Assembly: GCA_964428355.1 (NCBI GenBank)
Contig: CAYRYU010000018.1
Location: 17,520-81,519, forward strand
DNA: 64,000 bases
Reading direction: 5' to 3'
Origin: CAYRYU01 sp964428355
GTDB lineage: Bacteria > Muiribacteriota > Ozemobacteria > Ozemobacterales > Ozemobacteraceae
The position numbers and the translations under genes are program-made. Position 1 is the stretch's first letter. The number at the start of each line of letters is the position of its first letter. The notes beneath the pieces are model-generated. The model was not told where the DNA came from, did no database searches, and saw only the letters and a list, made by a program, of their open reading frames with translations. This document shows positions 58,733-64,000 of this stretch, one piece after another.

Positions 58733-59017
58733 AGCTTGGCCGACATTGGTTGGAATGGCGCGAACATCCTGCCAATGGCAATCCTTGGGGATCTGGAAAC
58801 GGTAGTTCGTGGAGAATTGGGCGTATTCCTCATCCCCGCTAGACTCTTCGAGAGCGGCGGCGTATTCCTCGTCGTAGACATCGGAAATGCGTTTGAAGAA
58901 AAGGAGAGGGAACACGTAGGTCTTGAAGTCGGCGGCATCTACGGGGCCGCGAAGGATGTTGGCGGCTTCCCAAAGGTGGGACGTTAAATGCTTCAGCGGA
59001 TCGTGGTTGTCGTTCAC
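58721..59017 (-). pseudogene. Type I restriction-modification methyltransferase HsdM, N-terminal fragment
   Basis: The start is GTG at 59017, with AAGGA 7 nt before. It encodes about 98 residues: LTSHLWEAANILRGPVDAADFK, VFPLLFFKRISDVYDEEY, typical of the HsdM N-terminal helical domain. The frame ends exactly in the IS66 right inverted repeat. The methyltransferase core (NPPF motif) is absent, and the remainder is not found on the other side of the element. It is nonfunctional. Confidence 0.82.
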
Positions 59018-59028
59018 GGGGGTATCCT

Positions 59029-59472
59029 TCAAGATTTGCTCTCTTCGTGGAATGCCACCAGGAACTCACCTGGGGACATGATTGGAACCTGGAAGGAAGC
59101 CCGCACCTTCGGCAAGAGGATGTGGTCCTTATCCAGGGAAATGAGGGCGTCGGCCTTCGATTTGAAGGCCCCGGCCAGGACGTGACAATCCTTCGGAGGG
59201 ACAAGGAAAACCCAACGCAACAGTTCGGTTTCCTTGAAATGCGGCAGTACAAGAGGCTTCCGATTGGACAGGATGGTGCCAAGCCTTGCACCATGCGGGA
59301 TCTTCTTTACCTCAATGTTCCGCCGAACCTCTATCAGAACCTGTTCTGAGGTAATGACTTCGATTTCCCCCGATTCCGCGAGGAAGAGGACCCAACCAGC
59401 AGCCCCGAGGGGGGAACCCAGACCGGCCAACCAAACGGAAGAATCCAGGAACAACCGGGCCTTTGGGGTCAT
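59029..59472 (-). CDS. PIN-domain toxin
   Basis: 147 residues. D10 in LFLDSSVWLAG, Glu in EQVLIEVRRN and acidic residues in KDCHVLAGAFKSKADALISLDKDHIL form the PIN ribonuclease core. The ATG overlaps the stop of the RHH gene by 4 bp, the standard toxin-antitoxin layout. PIN toxins cleave RNA with bound metal. It lies 11 nt before the hsdM fragment. Confidence 0.82.
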   Translation of the reverse strand: MTPKARLFLDSSVWLAGLGSPLGAAGWVLFLAESGEIEVITSEQVLIEVRRNIEVKKIPHGARLGTILSNRKPLVLPHFKETELLRWVFLVPPKDCHVLAGAFKSKADALISLDKDHILLPKVRASFQVPIMSPGEFLVAFHEESKS

Positions 59473-59759
59473 CGCTTGTAGTGTTTCTCAAGCCAGGAAC
59501 GGGTTTTGGCCGGGATCTTGTCTTCGGCCTCGAACGTTGCCATTTCCGCGTCAGAGTAGACCCTCGGCTCGTAAAAAGCCGACATATCCAACCTGGTTTT
59601 GGCCAGGGAGATCAGGTAGCGGATGGCATCCGCCCTCGTGGCATTCAGGCCGGGGGTCTCCTGGCGAAGCCGGTTGACCTCCTGGTCGAGAACGTCGATC
59701 AGGGGCAGAGGAAGACGGACGGTAATGGTAGCAGTCGGTTCCGTTGCTCTACGTGGCAT
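59469..59759 (-). CDS. Ribbon-helix-helix antitoxin
   Basis: 96 residues from the ATG at 59759, preceded by GGAGG. TATITVRLPLPLIDVLDQEVNRLR is a ribbon and first helix of an RHH repressor, with TRADAIRYLI following. The C-terminal part (residues 55-96) would bind the PIN toxin. RHH antitoxins repress their own operon. Confidence 0.8.
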   Translation of the reverse strand: MPRRATEPTATITVRLPLPLIDVLDQEVNRLRQETPGLNATRADAIRYLISLAKTRLDMSAFYEPRVYSDAEMATFEAEDKIPAKTRSWLEKHYKR

Positions 59760-59779
59760 AGTGGCCTCCAAAAACTTGA

Positions 59780-59793
59780 ATACCTACGAGTAT
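59780..59793 (-). promoter_or_regulatory. Possible operator of the toxin-antitoxin pair
   Basis: ATACCTACGAGTAT is an imperfect dyad with ATAC/GTAT-type ends, 21 nt upstream of the antitoxin start in an AT-rich stretch. Confidence 0.35.
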
Positions 59794-59988
59794 ATTGTAA
59801 TACAGAAAAAACCGGTTGGCAATCTCTTTTTTCACGGGGAATGAGGATTACCCGTCAGACGTTATACCGGCATGTTGGGCCAGATGGAGAACTTCGGAGT
59901 GATGGTAAAAAGCTGCTGGAAATGAAAAGAGCCGGGTATGATTCAAATGGCGGCTGGTGACACGACGGTTGGGTTTAGGTGGAAAAAT

Positions 59989-60030
59989 CCACTTCTTTCC
60001 TCGGTGCCTCAGCGCCTCGGTGGCTCTTCT
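59989..60030. repeat. Single arm of the CCACAGAG repeat family
   Basis: CCACTTCTTTCCTCGGTGCC continues into TCAGCGCCTCGGTGGCTC, the right-arm type of the repeats at 10784 and 40199, with no partner arm nearby. The 59760-60127 gap holds only this and the antitoxin promoter region. Confidence 0.55.
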
Positions 60031-60127
60031 CCCAGCAACTTTGTTTCAGTTTCGATTGTTTTGGAAAATGAGCGGATCTCCGATAGAATAGACAGGGACG
60101 TTGGAATCTCAGGGGAGGATCAGGAAA

Positions 60128-60631
60128 TTGGCGAACGCCCGAGATCGGATGTTTCTGGGAGGAATTGCGGCTGTGTTCCTTTTCCTCGCGTGGGGCTATC
60201 TACCCTCCAGGTTCCCCGATCTCTTCCGGGATGTCAGGAAGAATGCCTCCCGGCCGGAAATCGGGAATGCCGTCGAAAGGATCACAAGATCTCTTGCCGG
60301 AAGCCTGGAGATCCTGAAACCGTTCCCCGGCTCCTCCCTTTCGACACTGGTTGTAAAAGACGGCCAGGGGCGGTCTCGAATCCTTTATCTGGACAAGGAT
60401 CCCGGAGGTTCAGCCCCCTCTTCAGCCACCCCGACGATGACCTTGTATTCCTATTCCGAGCCGGCTTCGGGAGGATTCGACATCCGGAACCGCGAAGAGG
60501 TCTGCCGCGACTTCCACGAGATCACCTTTACGGCCCTTACACCAAAAGTTGTTCTGGTCCAGATGACAATTCGGGATGGAAGCGGGACGGAGCTGGGATA
60601 TGCCGCCGAAATCCCCCTTCACCCGCGCTGA
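60128..60631 (+). CDS. Membrane-anchored protein of unknown function
   Basis: 167 residues from a TTG with GGGGAGG upstream; an ATG at 60149 is an alternative. One membrane helix (MFLGGIAAVFLFLAWGYL) is followed by a beta-rich external domain (LSTLVVKDGQGRSRILYLDKD, then VVLVQMTIRDGSGTELGYAAEI). It resembles a minor-pilin-like plan but lacks a prepilin leader. Its end overlaps the methyltransferase gene by 32 nt. Confidence 0.6.
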   Translation: MANARDRMFLGGIAAVFLFLAWGYLPSRFPDLFRDVRKNASRPEIGNAVERITRSLAGSLEILKPFPGSSLSTLVVKDGQGRSRILYLDKDPGGSAPSSATPTMTLYSYSEPASGGFDIRNREEVCRDFHEITFTALTPKVVLVQMTIRDGSGTELGYAAEIPLHPR

Positions 60632-61514
60632 TAAGGTGGCTCCGGGAGTGGGCGGTTCAGGGTTGTTCCCCGATTCGGCAGGTTGGTGGAAAGACCTCCT
60701 GGCATGTCCTTCCTGCCGAATTGTACTCGATCGCGCAGCGAACGGAGGGGCTTCCTGCCCCGGATGCGGAAAGCGAGCGGTCCTCACCCCCGATTTCCGC
60801 GGAATCGACTTTTCGGCATTCCTTTCAAAAACCGCTACCGGAATGACCGGAAAGGTCAATTGGGCCTATTCTCTGTACTCCATCGCCTACGCTCCGTTGG
60901 CGCTTCTGAACATGCTCACCGTCTGGCGGGGAAGTCTCGGGAGGCTTGTCGGCCATTATCGGAACGCACTCTCATCGGCCCCGTTCCCCATCCTTGACCT
61001 GGCGATCGGAGACGGCTCCCTGACAAGACTTGCCCTGAGAAGGATCGCGCCCCCCGTCGCCCTTCTCGGTCTGGATATCTCCCGACCGATGCTCGTGAAA
61101 GCCGAGGGAAACCTGAGGGGTGATGGTTTCCCGAAAGGTTCTCCTGCGGGAGCCGCAGGGGAGGGCTTCAGGAGCATTCTTGCGGATGCGCGGGCACTCC
61201 CCGTTCCCGATCGCACTTTCAATCGGGTGTGCTGCTACGGCGGATTGCACGTGATTCCCGATCCCGAACTCGTTCTCGCTGAAGCCTTCCGGGTGTTGCT
61301 TCCGGGGGGCACTTTTCATGCCTCCATTCTTCTCCGGCCGGGAGGTCATTTCCCCAAAATCCTTGCCCGGCGCTACGTCGAGCTGGGTTTCCTTTCGAAC
61401 GATTTCACCGAAAAGGGGATTCTCGAACTGGTGGGAAGGATCGGGTTCAGGAACCTTGCCCCGCTCCGGAACGGATACATGCTCCTCCTCGATGCCCGAA
61501 AACCGGGAGAATGA
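60600..61514 (+). CDS. SAM-dependent methyltransferase with N-terminal zinc ribbon
   Basis: 304 residues from the ATG at 60600. The N terminus has CPSCRIVLD and SCPGCGKRAVL (a Trm112-like zinc ribbon), followed by a class I core with ILDLAIGDGSLTRLAL, LLGLDISRPML and a post-motif GGLHVIPD. A palindromic 39-bp element (61127-61166) is inserted in frame between motif II and motif III (encoding FPKGSPAGAAGEGF). The target is unknown. The start overlaps the previous gene. Confidence 0.82.
   Translation: MPPKSPFTRADKVAPGVGGSGLFPDSAGWWKDLLACPSCRIVLDRAANGGASCPGCGKRAVLTPDFRGIDFSAFLSKTATGMTGKVNWAYSLYSIAYAPLALLNMLTVWRGSLGRLVGHYRNALSSAPFPILDLAIGDGSLTRLALRRIAPPVALLGLDISRPMLVKAEGNLRGDGFPKGSPAGAAGEGFRSILADARALPVPDRTFNRVCCYGGLHVIPDPELVLAEAFRVLLPGGTFHASILLRPGGHFPKILARRYVELGFLSNDFTEKGILELVGRIGFRNLAPLRNGYMLLLDARKPGE
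61127..61166 (-). repeat. Single inverted copy of the 39-bp palindromic element in a methyltransferase gene
   Basis: The complement reads CCCTCCCCTGCGGCTCCCGC and on through AGG to TTTCGGGAAAC, matching the units at 51535-51612 with a few changes. It is in the opposite orientation to those copies relative to its host gene, yet still in frame. Confidence 0.85.
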
Positions 61515-61594
61515 GTCGGCCCACTCGAGTGCCCGGAGCATTCCGGGGGTTATCGAAACGGGTATCTTGAACTCGAAGATTCCCGGATCCGCGA

Positions 61595-62497
61595 CTAGTC
61601 GGCGTCCTCATAGGGAATCGGGGTTTCGACGGTTCCCTTTTCTTCCCAGGCCGAGCCGTTCCAGACGAAGAGGACTTCCCGCTTTTTTGCCGATTTGGGA
61701 TCCTCCTGGCTTTCGACGGTCCTGACAAGGATTTCGTCGGGTTTGACCTTTTCCTCCCCAGGAAGAACGAAGCCGGACGAAACATGAAACACTCCCGCCT
61801 CGGATACCCCGATGGCTTGAGGGCCGGAGAAAAGGTGTTTCCCGTCCCAGAAAAACATCTGCTTCCCGCGCGCATATCCGCACGCGTCATAGGTGCATTC
61901 GATCTGGAACACCTTCTTGAAAACGGGCGCCCCCTTCCAGGGTATCTCCTCGATGGAGACATTGTAGCCGTAGGATTTCTCGTCGCCCATCTTGGTACAG
62001 ATCCATGAAAAGGATGTCGTGGCGACGATCTGGCCGAACTCAAGCACCCGGGCTTCACCCGCGAAATCATTCGGATTGCCCTTCACGATTCCGAGCGAGA
62101 GGCCGAGGAAGCGCCCGTCTTCGTTCCAGTGGGTTGAACAGAGCGAAAGGAGCCCTCCCCAGACGAACCCCTCCGCGGGTTCCTTGGAGTTCATCACCGA
62201 TGCCTTGTACCAGCCGCTTTCGAATCCGTTGTTCTGGAACGTCCCGTTCGGGTCGCCTTCGATCATGAGAGGGGTTCCGATGGAGAGATTTTTCACCACC
62301 GGGGCTTTCGTGTCGGGTTGGGCTCTCATGTTGACCCTGTCCCCAAAAAGCATGACCTGAGAACCCGGTTTGAAGGTCCCCATCTGGTAGACCGATATCG
62401 GTTCCCCGGCCACGGGGCTTCCCCAAAAGAACAGGGCGGCTGTCAAGGCTAACAGGGAAAAGAGTTCCCGCGAGACCGAAAAGTGTTTCCCGATCAT
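61595..62497 (-). CDS. Secreted SH3b-domain protein
   Basis: 300 residues. A signal peptide (LFSLLALTAALFFWGSPVAG) is followed by an SH3b-like domain: GDRVNMRAQPDTKAPVVKNLSIGTPLMI. The rest is beta-rich and ends with EVLFVWNGSAWEE. SH3b domains commonly bind peptidoglycan. No catalytic motif was found. Confidence 0.7.
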   Translation of the reverse strand: MIGKHFSVSRELFSLLALTAALFFWGSPVAGEPISVYQMGTFKPGSQVMLFGDRVNMRAQPDTKAPVVKNLSIGTPLMIEGDPNGTFQNNGFESGWYKASVMNSKEPAEGFVWGGLLSLCSTHWNEDGRFLGLSLGIVKGNPNDFAGEARVLEFGQIVATTSFSWICTKMGDEKSYGYNVSIEEIPWKGAPVFKKVFQIECTYDACGYARGKQMFFWDGKHLFSGPQAIGVSEAGVFHVSSGFVLPGEEKVKPDEILVRTVESQEDPKSAKKREVLFVWNGSAWEEKGTVETPIPYEDAD

Positions 62498-62830
62498 TCA
62501 AATCCTCCGGATTGGAAAATGAGATCCGCTTCGCAAAGGACTACGGCATCCGCCGGACAAAACCCCAAAAGGACCCCCTTGGCCGCAATTGCGCCACAGG
62601 AGTACAGGCCCTTTTCACACGGGGGAGGTTCCGAGCCTGTGAGGTCTGCAACCTCTCTCTTCCATCCTACCATGATCGGCTACACCGATGTCTCACGATT
62701 CCGGGTTTTTCGTGGGGCGGTCCCAGATTCCCCGGAAACGGTAGGATTGGCTGGTGAATTCCCGAAAAGGCGAACCACCTTCTTCCCGGTATTCGGCATC
62801 ATGGGAGAGGACGGGGACGGATGACTTCGC
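62498..62830. other. Intergenic region
   Basis: 333 nt between the two minus-strand genes. No gene, terminator or repeat is convincing. The first part probably holds the promoter of the SH3b gene. Confidence 0.4.
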
Positions 62831-63262
62831 TCAACTTCTTTTGGTGAGGAAGTTCCGAAGGACTTTTCCGAGGAGTTTCAGAAGGTCGGCCCAGATCGAT
62901 GTCTGGTCTTCGGAGCGGGAGGAACCGGGATCGAAACTTCCGGTTCCGGGGTCCCCGACCGGGATGGAGCCTGTGGCGGCCGTTCCGGTGGCCGTCCCAG
63001 GTGAGGGTGCAACCGCGTCGTTGCCGGAGGCCGATGCGGGGGCCTGCGGCTCGGGAAGGAAAATCTCCTCTTCCTCCGAGGGAAGAATCGTTTCCTGAGC
63101 GAAAAGTGAGGGGACAACGATCGAAGCCAGCAATACCAGCAACAAACAAAAGGGGTATCGCGAACTACGACGGGTGCCAAAATTGTGTGGCGGCACCAGG
63201 CTCGTGGGGAAAGGCTGGTCGCACGCTTCCAATGGCACCTCGTCAATCGCAATCGATTTCAT
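62831..63262 (-). CDS. Exported low-complexity protein, ECF-regulated
   Basis: 143 residues from the ATG at 63262; GTG at 63277 is in frame but would sit at the predicted transcription start. About 36 residues precede one hydrophobic segment (PFCLLLVLLASIVVPSLFAQ). The mature part is acidic and Ala/Gly/Pro/Ser-rich. It ends with WADLLKLLGKVLRNFLTKRS, an amphipathic helix similar to NFFNKLLEIFQKLLQG in the product at 21055-22548. It lies directly downstream of a pseudopilin gene, as that one does. Confidence 0.6.
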   Translation of the reverse strand: MKSIAIDEVPLEACDQPFPTSLVPPHNFGTRRSSRYPFCLLLVLLASIVVPSLFAQETILPSEEEEIFLPEPQAPASASGNDAVAPSPGTATGTAATGSIPVGDPGTGSFDPGSSRSEDQTSIWADLLKLLGKVLRNFLTKRS

Positions 63263-63283
63263 TTTTCCATTCCTCACATGAAA

Positions 63284-63309
63284 TACGAACGAGCCGGCTT
63301 CGTCGTTAC
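63284..63309 (-). promoter_or_regulatory. ECF-type promoter before the exported low-complexity protein gene
   Basis: Minus-strand GTAAC, 16-nt spacer, TCGTA, in the context GTTCGTA as at the other sites. Confidence 0.7.
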
Positions 63310-63335
63310 CCGAATTCTCTGATTTCGGGGGTGGA

Positions 63336-64000
63336 TCATGGTCCGGAAATCCTGGTCTGCCAGTTAGGGTTGAAGTTTCGGCGGTCGATCATCAACCGGT
63401 AAAACTCGGAGTTCACAACCTCGAAGAAATCGGCAATCGTTCCATCAGCGGGACGTTGGAGTCCCGCCCCGCCGGGAATCGTCCTGGATATCTGCCCAGG
63501 CCGTGATGAATCGATCAACTGGAGTGTCACCCGGAAGACGAGAAGGGAATGTCCGCCCGACTCGATCAGCTCGGGCTTGATATCGAACAGGTTCAGCCGG
63601 TCGGTCAGGACGCTCTCCATTTTCCCAAGCGGATACCTCCGGGCAAGGGGGTGCTTCGGATGGAAGACTTCGGTCCGGACGAGGCGGCGGAGCGTCGGCC
63701 GGTCGGGGTTGGGTTCCACCCGGTAACCAACCCTGCTTGCGAAGCGTTCGGCCGTTCCCACCGCCAGACGGGAAAGACAATCCTCGATTTCCCCATGGCC
63801 GGGAAATCTCAGGAACCCGAATGAGACATCCGGAAAACTCCCCTGGATCGAAAGAAGGGTTTTCCAGTTCACCTGGACCCGGTTTCCGTCGATTGGAAAA
63901 CAGGCCGCCTGAAGGTCGCTCTCGACGAGTCTGAGGATCCTCCTTGCCTCCATCGTCGTTTCGATGGCGAGCATTTCCTTGAGGGTCGATCGGGTCCCCT
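63336..64000 (-). CDS. PilW-like pseudopilin paralogue, N terminus outside the window
   Basis: At least 221 codons, still open at the window edge (TRSTLKEMLAIETTMEARRIL continues upstream). It aligns along its length with the product at 22656-23426, including RILRLVESDLQAAC and the NFNPNWQTRISGP end. The prepilin leader lies beyond 64000. It marks a second pseudopilin cluster. Confidence 0.8.
   Translation of the reverse strand, partial: GTRSTLKEMLAIETTMEARRILRLVESDLQAACFPIDGNRVQVNWKTLLSIQGSFPDVSFGFLRFPGHGEIEDCLSRLAVGTAERFASRVGYRVEPNPDRPTLRRLVRTEVFHPKHPLARRYPLGKMESVLTDRLNLFDIKPELIESGGHSLLVFRVTLQLIDSSRPGQISRTIPGGAGLQRPADGTIADFFEVVNSEFYRLMIDRRNFNPNWQTRISGP

Noticed and set aside
1..64000. tRNA or rRNA genes
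   Set aside because: No cloverleaf-type sequence or rRNA segment was recognised by eye; a dedicated search could still find one.

Overview
The window looks like a chromosomal segment from an uncultured, moderately GC-rich, two-membraned bacterium. Many products carry Sec or lipoprotein signals, type IV pilus/type II secretion ATPases and pseudopilins are present, and large two-domain membrane sensors are common. The style of the gene set would fit a deep-branching candidate phylum (Riflebacteria-like is a guess). No rRNA, tRNA or CRISPR array was seen. A run of 100 Ns shows that this is a draft scaffold.

Layout. 1-3.4 kb: the end of an HU gene, then a PilB/GspE-like ATPase with damaged catalytic motifs and an intact PilT-like ATPase. 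3.7-12.4 kb: a giant lipoprotein built of four FN3+RCC1 units, and a secreted TPR/polysaccharide deacetylase. 12.4-18.5 kb (minus): two tandem membrane PP2C/SpoIIE-type proteins, one apparently active and one degenerate. 18.6-26.9 kb (minus): an ECF sigma factor, its zinc anti-sigma factor, three pseudopilin-type proteins, and three exported proteins, one a low-complexity coiled-coil/Gly-rich protein. 27-38 kb: STAS, HEAT, RsgA, HAD, methyltransferase, radical SAM, LOG and polyphosphate kinase genes, plus a candidate small RNA. 38-48.4 kb: lipoate ligase, a DUF5071 protein, an MBL/cNMP-binding protein, ADP-ribosylglycohydrolase, a MoaC-MOSC fusion, a ComEC-like protein, a DUF218 protein and SSB. 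48.5-56.4 kb: two paralogous membrane class III cyclases and a ClpX-like ATPase, closely packed. 57.3-59.8 kb: an IS66 remnant abutting an hsdM fragment, then a PIN/RHH toxin-antitoxin pair. 60-64 kb: a methyltransferase, secreted proteins, and a second pseudopilin locus running off the right edge.

Main ideas. (1) A promoter motif, GTAAC-N15/16-TCGTA, lies before the ECF operon, two neighbouring exported-protein genes, a gene 37 kb away in the second pseudopilin locus and, more weakly, a candidate small RNA. This defines a likely ECF regulon linking pseudopilins to exported proteins. (2) The two cyclases have lost complementary halves of the class III active site, which predicts a C1/C2-type obligate heterodimer. 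(3) A 39-bp palindromic element family sits in frame inside coding sequences, singly, in tandem and in both orientations, and resembles Rickettsia palindromic elements in behaviour. (4) The N gap lies in one such array and is flanked by an exact 55-nt duplication whose collapse restores the reading frame, so it is probably an assembly artefact. All functions are inferred from reading the sequence; no database search was run.
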